A model generated the notes under the pieces. That model worked only from the letters and a program-made list of their open reading frames with translations. It made no database searches and had not been told where the DNA came from. DNA of 64,000 nt from Pontibacter pamirensis (lineage in GTDB: Bacteria; Bacteroidota; Bacteroidia; Cytophagales; Hymenobacteraceae): assembly GCF_010015475.1 (NCBI RefSeq), contig NZ_SSNI01000007.1:141018-205017 (forward strand), given 5' to 3'. Numbering within the stretch: the first letter of the stretch is position 1; every line of letters starts with the position of its first letter. The position numbers and the translations under genes were made by a program. Below, piece after piece: positions 1 to 8,512 of this stretch.

Positions 1-3000
1 CCTTTGCAGGTGTAGCATCCGGCACCTATTCGCTTACTGCAAAAGACGCCAAGGGCTGTATAGTCACCAGGCAGGTCAGTGTAACGAAAACACAGCCTAC
101 TAACTTCACCTTCACTACCACTTCCTCCACCTGCGGCAACAGCAACGGCCAAATAACTGTAACGGGTGTAACAGGCGGAACGGCTCCTTATAAATACAGC
201 AAAGATGGAGCAAGCTTCCAGGATGCTTCCAGCTTCACAGGCTTGCTGGCTGGCGCATACACCATCACGGTAAAAGACGACAAGGGCTGTACGTATGCAA
301 AGCAGGTGCAGGTGAACAATATGACGGGTCCTACTGGTTTAACGGCTGCTGCCCAGGCCTCTACCTGCGGCAACCGCAACGGCCAGATAGTGGTGAGCGC
401 TGTTACAGGCGGAACGGCTCCTTACACTTATCGCATCAACGAAGCAGCCTACCAGGGCTCAGGCACATTCGCTAACCTGCTGGCTGGCACGTATGCCATC
501 TCCGTGAAAGACGATAAAGGCTGCGTGTACACAGAGGAAGTGGTGGTAACAAACATCGCAGGACCTGAGTTTACTGCAGCGGCACAAGCCTCTACCTGCG
601 GCAACAGCAACGGCCGCATCACCATCAGCGGTGTAACGGGCGGCACAGCTCCTTATGCTTACAGCAAGGATGGCACAAATTTCCAGGAAGGCACTACCTT
701 CTCCGCTCTGGCGGCAGGTGACTACATCATCACGGTGAAAGATGCCAACGGCTGCTTTTCTGAAAAGACGGTAACGATTAGTAACATTGCCGGACCAACA
801 GACTTTACACTTGCCAACACCTCCGCTACCTGCGGCGGCAATAATGGCAAACTGGAAGTAACGGGCGTAACCGGAGGAACAGAAAATTACACCTATTCCA
901 TCAACGGCGGCAGCTTCCGAAGCGCAAGCACCTTTGGAACATTACCGGCGGGCAATTACACTGTAACGGTGAAAGACGCCAACGGCTGTACCGTCAGCAA
1001 AAGTGCCACCATCAATAATGTGGCCGGGCCAACCAATCTTGCCGCCAGCCTCACCGCAAGCACTTGCGGAAACAGCAACGGGGAGCTGATTGTAACAAGC
1101 GTAACGGGAGGAACAGAAGATTACACCTACAGCAAAGACGGGGTGAACTTCCAGGCTTCTGCCACCTTCACGGCACTGGCAGCGGGTCAGCACGCGATTA
1201 CGGTGAAAGACGCCAACGGATGTACGTTTGTGAAATCATTTACCATCACCAACATCGCAGGACCGACAGCAGTGGCAGCAACATCACAACCTGCAAGCTG
1301 CCAGAATAACGACGGAACCATAACAGCTGGCACGGTAACAGGCGGAAAAGCTCCTTATACGTACGCTATCAACGGCAGCAACTTCCAAACAGGCGCGACG
1401 TTCTCTGCAGTTGCTGCAGGAACCTATACGCTTGTAGCCAAAGATGACAACGGCTGTACAGTGACCAGGCAGGTAACAGTAGGCACTAATGTTCCGACCA
1501 GCTTTACCAGCACCAGCACCGCCTCTACATGCGGCAACAGCAACGGGCAGTTTAGCATTACGGGTGTAACAGGCGGAACGGCCCCTTATACTTACAGCAC
1601 CGACGGCACCACTTTCCAAACTAACGCTACCTTCACTGCCTTGGCAGCAGGAGCGTACCAGGTAAGGGTAAAAGACGCAAAAGGCTGCACCTACACTGGA
1701 ACAGTTCAGGTAAGCAACATCGCAGGCCCTGCTTTCACAGCTTCGGCGCAGGCTACTACCTGTGGCAACAGCAACGGCAGCATCACCATCAGTAACGTAA
1801 CAGGTGGCACTACTCCTTATACCTACAGCAAGGATGGCACAAACTTCCAGGCTTCTACTACATTTGATGGGCTGCTGGCAGGCGAATACACGATTGTTAC
1901 CAAAGACAACAATGGCTGCTTCAGCTCTACTGTCGTGGAGGTAGAGGACATTGCCGGTCCGGACACTTTCGAGTTGACGACTGCTGCCACAACCTGCGGT
2001 AACAGCAATGGAAGTATAACAGTAGGTGCGGTAAATGGTGGAACGGCTCCTTATACCTATGCCATTGGCGCTGCCGCCTTCCAAAGCACTGCTACCTTTA
2101 CAGCAGTGGCGGCGGGCGATTATACCATCACGGTAAAAGACGCTAATGGCTGTACTGTAGCCAGGGAGGTAACAATAGAGAACGTGCCAGGTCCTGCTGA
2201 TTTTGCAGTAAGCAACACTTCCTCTACCTGCGGCAACCTCAACGGAACGCTGGAGGTAACAGGCGTAACTGGCGGAACAGCACCATATACGTTCAGCCTG
2301 AATGGCAGCTCGTTCCAGTCTGCTACTACCTTTGCAGGTTTAGCAGCCGGACAGTACACCGTTACGGTAAAAGACGACAACGGCTGTACGCATGCCAAAC
2401 GCTTCACCATCTCCAACATCGCCGGCCCAACGGCCATAACGGCCACCTCACTACCTGCCACCTGTGCCGACAACGACGGTACCATCACAGCAGGCACGGT
2501 AACAGGCGGAACGGCTCCTTACTCTTACGCTATCAACGGCAGCAGTTTCCAGTCTGAGACAGCTTTTGCCGGTGTAGCTTCCGGCACCTACACCCTTACT
2601 GTTAAAGACAACAAGGGATGTACCGTGAGCACACAGGTAACGGTAGGCAAAAATGTTCCGACCAGCTTTACAAGCACAACCACCGCCTCTACCTGCGGCG
2701 GCAGCGACGGCCAGTTAACTATAACGGGTGTTACCGGTGGGCGCGCTCCTTATACCTATAGCATAGATGGCACCAACTTCCAGGATGCTGCTACATTTAC
2801 AGCCCTGGCAGCCGGCGCTCATGCCATTACGGTGAAAGACGCCAACGGCTGTACCTATACAAACCAGGTGCAGGTAAACAACCTGTCTGGCCCATCTGAC
2901 CTTGTAGCTTTTGTTAGAGCCACCACTTGCGGAGCCCCTAACGGCACAATAAACATCACGTCTGTTAGCGGAGGAAATCCTTCTTATACTTATTCTCTGG

Positions 3001-6000
3001 ATGGTGTAAACTTCCAGAGTGCGGCCTCCTTTGCTGCGCTGGCAGCCGGTGCGTACCAGGTAAGTGTAAAAGATGCCAGTGGCTGTATGTATACAGAAGA
3101 AGTAGTGGTAACAGACATCGCTGCTCCAGCCTTTACAGCAACGGCACAGGCTTCTACCTGCGGCAACAGCAACGGCAGCATCACCATCAGCGACATTACA
3201 AGCGGAACGGCTCCGTTCTCGTTCAGCAAGAATGGCGTAAACTTCCAGACAGGTAATACTTTCAGCGGATTAGCTGCCGGCACTTATAACATTACGGTAG
3301 AAGATGCCAACGGCTGCCAGGGCACTGTCGCTATAGAGTTGGAAAACATCCCAGGCCCGACAGACTTCACCTTGGTCTCCACCTCCTCTACCTGCGGCAG
3401 AAGCAATGGCAGCATTACAGCCAGTGCCGTTATGGGCGGAACAGCTCCTTACAGTTATTCCATAGACGGAACCAACTTCCAGAATGCAGCAGCTTTTGAA
3501 ACCGTACGGGCAGGTAACTATACGCTAACAGTGAAAGATGCCAACGGCTGTATCATCAGCAAAAGTGTAAGTGTAAGTGATATCGCCGGGCCAACCAATC
3601 TTTCCGCCAGCCTAACCGCAAGCACCTGCGGCGACAGCAACGGAGAACTGATTGTAACAGGCGTAACCGGAGGAACAGGAGATTATACCTACAGCAAAGA
3701 CGGTGTGAACTTCCAGTCTTCTGCCACCTTCACGGCACTGGCAGCAGGCCAGCACGCGATTACGGTGAAAGACGCCAACGGATGTACGTTCGTCAGGTCT
3801 TTCACCATTACCAACATCGCAGGACCGACAGCTGTAGCAGCCACTTCACTACCTGCCACCTGTGCCGACAATGACGGTACCATTACAGCAGGCGCTGTAA
3901 CAGGCGGAACGGCTCCTTACACCTACTCAATCAACGGCAGCAACTTCCAGTCTGAGACAGCTTTCGCAGGAGTAGCTTCCGGAACCTATACGCTGACTGT
4001 TAAAGACGACAAGGGATGTACCGTGAGCACTGAGGTAACAGTAGGCCAGAACATCCCGACCAGCTTTACCAGCACAACCACCGCCTCTACCTGCAACGAA
4101 AGCAACGGGCAGTTTACCATAACAGGCGTAACAGGCGGAACGGCTCCTTATACCTACAGCACTGACGGCAGCACTTTCCAGAACACCGCTACTTTCACGG
4201 CACTGGCTGCCGGAGTGTATGAGGTGACGGTGAAAGACGCCAAGGGCTGTGTGTTTACAGACGAAGTACAGCTCAACAATGTAGGTGGGCCTGCCTTCAC
4301 GGCAACGGCACAAGCCGCTACCTGTGGCAACAACAACGGGCGCGTATCAGCAAGTGGGGTAACCGGAGGAACAGCACCGTATATGTATAGTATAGATGGC
4401 GAGACCTTCCAGGCCGCTGCCACTTTCAGCAACCTCGCAGCCGGAACGTACCACATTACAACCCAAGACGCGAACGGCTGCAGCACTGTGCAGTCTGTAG
4501 AAGTAGAAGACATCACCGGACCAAGTGAGTTTGAACTTCTGGCAACTGCCTCTACCTGCGGCAACAGCACCGGCAGCATTACAGCCAGTGCAGTAACCGA
4601 CGGTACGGCACCTTACAGCTACTCCATCAACGGCACCGACTTCCAGGCAGCAGCAACATTCGAGGCACTGGCAGCGGGAGAATACACTGTAACCGTGAAA
4701 GACGCCAACGGCTGTACCATTCAAAAAATAACAGTAGTTGAGAATGTGAACGGACCAACAGACTTTACCGCCAGCACCGCTTCTTCTTTCTGCGGTAACC
4801 CGAACGGAGAGGTAACAGTTGGTGAGGTGACAGGCGGAGTTGCCCCTTATACTTACAGCAAGGACGGCGCTACTTTCCAGACCTCCACTACCCTGACAGG
4901 CTTAGCAGCGGGCGACCATACTGTCATTGTGAAGGATGCTAACGGCTGTACATTCAGCAAGGTCTTTATCATCACAAACATAGCAGGGCCTTCTGCTCTG
5001 GCGGCTACATCACAGCCTACTACCTGCGCCGGTAACGACGGCAGCATTACGGTAGGTGAGGTAACAGGTGGAACTGCTCCTTATGCTTACTCACTGGATG
5101 GCATAAGCTACCAGTCTGCTACTACTTTTGCCGCTCTGGCTCCACAGGAGTACCAGGTGTATGTAAAAGATGCCAACGACTGCAGCACATCTATTACGGT
5201 TGCTGTTAGCTCTCAGGTACTGCAGGAGGCAACATTTGCTGCCACTCCAACGGGCTGTGCGACAAGCACCGGCACGGTAACAGTAACGGCAGTGACAGGC
5301 GGAACAGCGCCTTACGCTTACAGCATAAACGGAGGTACTTTCCAGGCATCGGCTCTGTTCGAAAACCTGGCAGTTGGCTCTTACACTATCACAGTGAAAG
5401 ATGCAGCAGGCTGTACGCTTAGCCGCACCCAGGATGTTGTGAGCACGGGAGGAGCAACTTCCCTGACAGCCACCACCACAAACTCCAGTTGTGGCAGCGC
5501 GGACGGAAGCATCACCATCAGCAACGTGAGCGGTGGAAGAAGTCCTTACACCTACAGCGTAGGCAAAAGCCCTTACACTTTCAGCTCAGAAGAAACCATT
5601 TTCCAGGAGCAGGCAGTGTTTACAAACCTTACCGCAGGTAACTACCAGATTTTTGTGAAAGATGCGGAAGGATGTATATACGAGCAGACAACCACTATCG
5701 ACAGCAATGACGAACTGGCCAACCTGCAGGTAAACGTAACGCCAGTTGGCTGTGACCAGAATAGCGGGCAGGTGCTTGTATCAGGCCTTACAGGTGGCAC
5801 GGCTCCTTATACCTACTCGCTGGATGGTATAAACTTCCAGGCTTCTGCCACCTTCACGGGTGTGGCCGCTGGCCAGTATGAGCTGACGGTAAAAGACGCC
5901 ACCAACTGCAGCATCACAACTACAGTGGAGGTAGGAACGGTAAGCAGCACGCTGGCGCATGTAAAGGACGAGACTTGCTTTGGAGCAGCTGACGGCGAGA

Positions 6001-6677
6001 TTGCCATCGCGGTGACCGGCGCAACAGACGAGACCGAATACAGCATCGACAACGGCGCCAGCTACCAGAAAGAAGCAGTGTTCGCTAACCTGCCGAGAGG
6101 AGTTTACCAGGTCATCACCAGGTTCTCTGCCACCTGCTCCATCACCATCGAAACAGTAGAGGTAACAGGACCAGCGGAAATAATTGCCTCGGTAACACCA
6201 CTGACGAAGTCGCTTGGTTTAGAGAACACAGGCAGCGCTGCTATTACGAAGGTAGAAGGAGGCGCAAAACCTTATTCTTATAAAGTAGACAACGGCGGCT
6301 TTACCACAGCTACAGAGTTTAACAACCTGAGCAGCGGCACGCACACCCTGGTGGTGAAAGATGCGAATGGCTGTACCACAGAAGTAACCTTCACCATTGA
6401 AGCGCTTGATGATATCGAATTCCCGAACGGCTTTACGCCAAACGGAGATGGCCTGAATGACAAATGGGCAATCAAGAACCTCTCTACCCTTTACCCGCGC
6501 TGCAGAGTAACCGTGTACAACCGCTGGGGTAGCCTGGTGTTTGAATCCATAGGCTACAACAAAGAGTGGGACGGCACCTTCAACGGCAAAAAGTTGCCGG
6601 ATGGCACCTACTACAGCATCATAGAATTTGGCGACGGCCGGGCCCCTATGAAGAAGTCTTTGACCATCATGCGCTAA
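1..6677 (+). CDS. Giant SprB-repeat surface protein with T9SS C-terminal domain (5' partial)
   Basis: The frame is open from base 3, so the start codon lies upstream of the window; the ATG at 243 is internal. About 27 full modules of roughly 78 residues can be read, each with a TCGN.NG start, a GGTAPYTYS core and a TVKDANGC end, which is the SprB repeat pattern. The last 85 residues (FPNGFTPNGDGLND, then YNRWG and WDGTFNGK.LPDGTYY) are the gliding-associated/CHU_C type B sorting domain, which directs export by the type IX secretion system and anchoring at the cell surface. SprB in Flavobacterium is a mobile adhesin for gliding; whether this cell glides cannot be told from here. The PorP/SprF gene 24 bp downstream is the usual partner. 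Paired cysteines in each module may form disulfides. The modules form an 11-unit higher-order repeat described separately. Confidence 0.93.
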   Translation, partial: FAGVASGTYSLTAKDAKGCIVTRQVSVTKTQPTNFTFTTTSSTCGNSNGQITVTGVTGGTAPYKYSKDGASFQDASSFTGLLAGAYTITVKDDKGCTYAKQVQVNNMTGPTGLTAAAQASTCGNRNGQIVVSAVTGGTAPYTYRINEAAYQGSGTFANLLAGTYAISVKDDKGCVYTEEVVVTNIAGPEFTAAAQASTCGNSNGRITISGVTGGTAPYAYSKDGTNFQEGTTFSALAAGDYIITVKDANGCFSEKTVTISNIAGPTDFTLANTSATCGGNNGKLEVTGVTGGTENYTYSINGGSFRSASTFGTLPAGNYTVTVKDANGCTVSKSATINNVAGPTNLAASLTASTCGNSNGELIVTSVTGGTEDYTYSKDGVNFQASATFTALAAGQHAITVKDANGCTFVKSFTITNIAGPTAVAATSQPASCQNNDGTITAGTVTGGKAPYTYAINGSNFQTGATFSAVAAGTYTLVAKDDNGCTVTRQVTVGTNVPTSFTSTSTASTCGNSNGQFSITGVTGGTAPYTYSTDGTTFQTNATFTALAAGAYQVRVKDAKGCTYTGTVQVSNIAGPAFTASAQATTCGNSNGSITISNVTGGTTPYTYSKDGTNFQASTTFDGLLAGEYTIVTKDNNGCFSSTVVEVEDIAGPDTFELTTAATTCGNSNGSITVGAVNGGTAPYTYAIGAAAFQSTATFTAVAAGDYTITVKDANGCTVAREVTIENVPGPADFAVSNTSSTCGNLNGTLEVTGVTGGTAPYTFSLNGSSFQSATTFAGLAAGQYTVTVKDDNGCTHAKRFTISNIAGPTAITATSLPATCADNDGTITAGTVTGGTAPYSYAINGSSFQSETAFAGVASGTYTLTVKDNKGCTVSTQVTVGKNVPTSFTSTTTASTCGGSDGQLTITGVTGGRAPYTYSIDGTNFQDAATFTALAAGAHAITVKDANGCTYTNQVQVNNLSGPSDLVAFVRATTCGAPNGTINITSVSGGNPSYTYSLDGVNFQSAASFAALAAGAYQVSVKDASGCMYTEEVVVTDIAAPAFTATAQASTCGNSNGSITISDITSGTAPFSFSKNGVNFQTGNTFSGLAAGTYNITVEDANGCQGTVAIELENIPGPTDFTLVSTSSTCGRSNGSITASAVMGGTAPYSYSIDGTNFQNAAAFETVRAGNYTLTVKDANGCIISKSVSVSDIAGPTNLSASLTASTCGDSNGELIVTGVTGGTGDYTYSKDGVNFQSSATFTALAAGQHAITVKDANGCTFVRSFTITNIAGPTAVAATSLPATCADNDGTITAGAVTGGTAPYTYSINGSNFQSETAFAGVASGTYTLTVKDDKGCTVSTEVTVGQNIPTSFTSTTTASTCNESNGQFTITGVTGGTAPYTYSTDGSTFQNTATFTALAAGVYEVTVKDAKGCVFTDEVQLNNVGGPAFTATAQAATCGNNNGRVSASGVTGGTAPYMYSIDGETFQAAATFSNLAAGTYHITTQDANGCSTVQSVEVEDITGPSEFELLATASTCGNSTGSITASAVTDGTAPYSYSINGTDFQAAATFEALAAGEYTVTVKDANGCTIQKITVVENVNGPTDFTASTASSFCGNPNGEVTVGEVTGGVAPYTYSKDGATFQTSTTLTGLAAGDHTVIVKDANGCTFSKVFIITNIAGPSALAATSQPTTCAGNDGSITVGEVTGGTAPYAYSLDGISYQSATTFAALAPQEYQVYVKDANDCSTSITVAVSSQVLQEATFAATPTGCATSTGTVTVTAVTGGTAPYAYSINGGTFQASALFENLAVGSYTITVKDAAGCTLSRTQDVVSTGGATSLTATTTNSSCGSADGSITISNVSGGRSPYTYSVGKSPYTFSSEETIFQEQAVFTNLTAGNYQIFVKDAEGCIYEQTTTIDSNDELANLQVNVTPVGCDQNSGQVLVSGLTGGTAPYTYSLDGINFQASATFTGVAAGQYELTVKDATNCSITTTVEVGTVSSTLAHVKDETCFGAADGEIAIAVTGATDETEYSIDNGASYQKEAVFANLPRGVYQVITRFSATCSITIETVEVTGPAEIIASVTPLTKSLGLENTGSAAITKVEGGAKPYSYKVDNGGFTTATEFNNLSSGTHTLVVKDANGCTTEVTFTIEALDDIEFPNGFTPNGDGLNDKWAIKNLSTLYPRCRVTVYNRWGSLVFESIGYNKEWDGTFNGKKLPDGTYYSIIEFGDGRAPMKKSLTIMR
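3..5126 (+). repeat. Two in-register copies of an 11-module (2,562-bp) higher-order repeat
   Basis: Equivalent codons recur at an exact offset of 2,562 bp: the Phe-Ala-Gly-Val motif at 3 and 2565, then Phe-Ala-Ala at 5127; the matching module start at 1401 and 3963. Within each copy the modules follow the order A-B-C-D-E-F-A-B-D-E-F, so spacing between A modules alternates 1,398, 1,164, 1,398, 1,164 bp; the 234-bp difference is one module (C). A third copy begins at 5127 but soon diverges. This indicates segmental duplication in multiples of whole modules, after an earlier deletion or gain of one module. Confidence 0.85.
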
Positions 6678-6701
6678 CCTCAAACTTATTATTGAATCGT
6701 T

Positions 6702-7649
6702 ATGAAAAAATATAGTATAATTTTCCTCTTTCTGCTGTTTGCCTCGGCTGCAGTTGCCCAGCAGAAAGCTTTGTACAGCCAGTATATGACCAATTATTTC
6801 CTGCTAAACCCGGCTGTTGCCGGGTATAGCAGAGACATAAACTTCAAAGCAGGCTACCGCAACCAGTGGACGGGTTTTGAGGGTGCGCCCTCGACGTTTT
6901 ACGTGAGCGGGGAAGCGGAAGTGTTCCAGGACAGGCGCAGGAAACGCAGAAGAGGCAAGCCATACCATGGTGCCGGAGGGTATATCTACAAGGACATCAC
7001 CGGCCCCACAAGCCGTACAGGAGTACTTGCTTCCTATGCTTACCATGTACCGCTAACCAGAGACATATACCTGTCGTCGGGTGTGTTTGCGGGGGTGCAG
7101 CAGTACAGCTTTCATGCAGATAAAATTCAGCTGGCTGATGGCTCTAACGACCGGGACCCGGTAACAAGAGGCGGCAACGAAACGGCTTTTATGCCCGACC
7201 TGAGCGTAGGTACTTTTTTACACTCAAAAGAGTTCTTTGTAGGAGTATCGCTTTTCCAGGTGCTTGGTAATAAGATTTTTGAGTTCGAGAATTCACAGAC
7301 ACCCAGCCGCCTGGCCCGCCACCTGTTTGTTTCCGGTGGGTATAACTTTGAAATAAATCGGAACATCACGCTGGCACCCTCTGTGTTGCTGAAGTACGTA
7401 AGCCCTGCTCCGCTGCAGGCTGACCTTAACGTGAAAGGTATCTATGATTTCAGGAACAGGCGCATAGGCCAAAGCGACAAAGCATGGGTGGGCCTTTCGT
7501 ATCGCACCGAAGACGCCGTTGTAGGGCTCCTGGGGTTTGAGTTTATGGATCAGTATGAGCTAAGCTACTCTTACGACCTCACAGTGTCTCCGATGAGGCA
7601 CCACAGCTCCGGCTCGCATGAAATCATGTTAGGCTTTCGCGTAAAATAA
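6702..7649 (+). CDS. PorP/SprF family type IX secretion outer-membrane protein
   Basis: This is a 315-residue predicted outer-membrane beta-barrel. A signal peptide (residues 1-19, ending AVA-Q) is followed by the typical PorP/SprF opening, LYSQYMTNYFLLNPAVAGYSRDINFKAGYRNQW, split here as LYSQYM, NPAVAG and YRNQW. The C-terminus ends in alternating residues and LGFRVK. Members of the family act with the T9SS in export or surface attachment of one dedicated substrate, often encoded just upstream; here the preceding giant adhesin is the obvious client, with only 24 bp between the genes, so co-transcription is likely. Length is normal for the family. Function as a specific partner is inferred from adjacency. 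Confidence 0.9.
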   Translation: MKKYSIIFLFLLFASAAVAQQKALYSQYMTNYFLLNPAVAGYSRDINFKAGYRNQWTGFEGAPSTFYVSGEAEVFQDRRRKRRRGKPYHGAGGYIYKDITGPTSRTGVLASYAYHVPLTRDIYLSSGVFAGVQQYSFHADKIQLADGSNDRDPVTRGGNETAFMPDLSVGTFLHSKEFFVGVSLFQVLGNKIFEFENSQTPSRLARHLFVSGGYNFEINRNITLAPSVLLKYVSPAPLQADLNVKGIYDFRNRRIGQSDKAWVGLSYRTEDAVVGLLGFEFMDQYELSYSYDLTVSPMRHHSSGSHEIMLGFRVK

Positions 7650-7671
7650 ACGAGTTTAGCCTCTTATATTA

Positions 7672-7714
7672 AAAAGAAAACCTCCAGCGCTTTTGTGCTG
7701 GAGGTTTTCTTTTT
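7672..7714. terminator. Rho-independent terminator, probably bidirectional
   Basis: A GC-rich stem (CCTCCAGC paired with GCTGGAGG) is flanked by A-rich and T-rich arms. It follows the PorP/SprF stop codon by 23 bp and also lies downstream of the convergent operon that ends at 7838. Confidence 0.85.
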
Positions 7715-7837
7715 AATAGCTTTGACAAGCAAGGCACCTGCGTCAAGCGATACTTCACTATATACTTCTCGCGGAAACCTCAATTTCGCAAAGAATGCAA
7801 CGTAAAAATTTTGCACCCTTCGCGGTGAAAGTAATCA

Positions 7838-8479
7838 CTACTCCTCCACCTCCTCTTCCACAGACTGTTGCTGTATTGGCGGGGCAGGTCTGTAAACGGC
7901 CAGCAGTGTGCCAACCTTCGAGTTCAGCCCCATGAGGGGCGAAACGACAACCACCCGCTCCTGATTTGAGTCATCTACAACAGTAGAATCAATAGCTAGA
8001 TACTCCGGGTTAAAATGATCAGAGAAGGCGGCTCCGGTAAAATTCTGGTCGGTGGAGCTGATGATGGTACCGTCTGCATCTGCTACTACCAGTAAGGCGA
8101 ACCTGTCTTCCTGCACAAACTGAAACAGATACTGATCAACCTGCTCGGTGTTGCCTGACAGCAGGGCTGTTCTTAAGGCCCAGGAAAAAGGCTTCATCAG
8201 TGTCTCGAGAAGGTACCTGTTGTTCTCCGATATCTGCTGGTTGGCTCTTTCGATGACAGCCGCCCGCTCCATCGCTGCCTGCTCCCGCTCCATCGCTGCC
8301 TGCTCCCGCACATCGTTCAGCTGAGACTCCTTGTACAGGTACAACCCTAATAGGAGCAGCAGCAAAATAAGCGAAACAAAAACAACAGGTTTCTTTAACT
8401 GTTCTACAAACTTATTCTCGCCTGAGTTTCTGTAGGTGTTTTCAGGTGCTCGCTTCGGAGGGTTGTTGTCATTATCCAT
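7838..8479 (-). CDS. Single-pass membrane protein with extracytoplasmic Cache/PAS-like domain
   Basis: The 213-residue product has a charged N-terminus, one strong membrane helix at about residues 30-49 (LKKPVVFVSLILLLLLLGLYLY), a short helical linker with a duplicated REQAAME heptad, and a soluble domain from about 80 to 190. That domain contains FALLVVADADGTIISSTDQNFTG, a pattern seen in Cache/PAS-like sensor folds, but no output domain (kinase, methyl-accepting or cyclase) is attached. The C-terminus is acidic. It is the last gene of a three-gene operon with the OmpA-family gene (33 bp upstream). It could be a stand-alone envelope sensor or a structural partner of the OmpA protein; the family was not recognised with certainty. 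Confidence 0.7.
   Translation of the reverse strand: MDNDNNPPKRAPENTYRNSGENKFVEQLKKPVVFVSLILLLLLLGLYLYKESQLNDVREQAAMEREQAAMERAAVIERANQQISENNRYLLETLMKPFSWALRTALLSGNTEQVDQYLFQFVQEDRFALLVVADADGTIISSTDQNFTGAAFSDHFNPEYLAIDSTVVDDSNQERVVVVSPLMGLNSKVGTLLAVYRPAPPIQQQSVEEEVEE
8265..8306. repeat. 21-bp tandem duplication inside the membrane protein gene
   Basis: Two perfect adjacent 21-bp copies (8265-8285 and 8286-8306) encode the duplicated REQAAME heptad just after the membrane helix. The unit keeps frame and heptad register, so it lengthens a helical linker. Confidence 0.85.
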
Positions 8480-8512
8480 AGTTGATCTAATTTTTAGAAT
8501 TCGTTAGCGTTA

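Noticed and set aside
1284..2084. 266-residue open frame antisense to the adhesin gene
   Set aside because: It follows from the repeat composition of the plus-strand gene; it has no family signal or start context.
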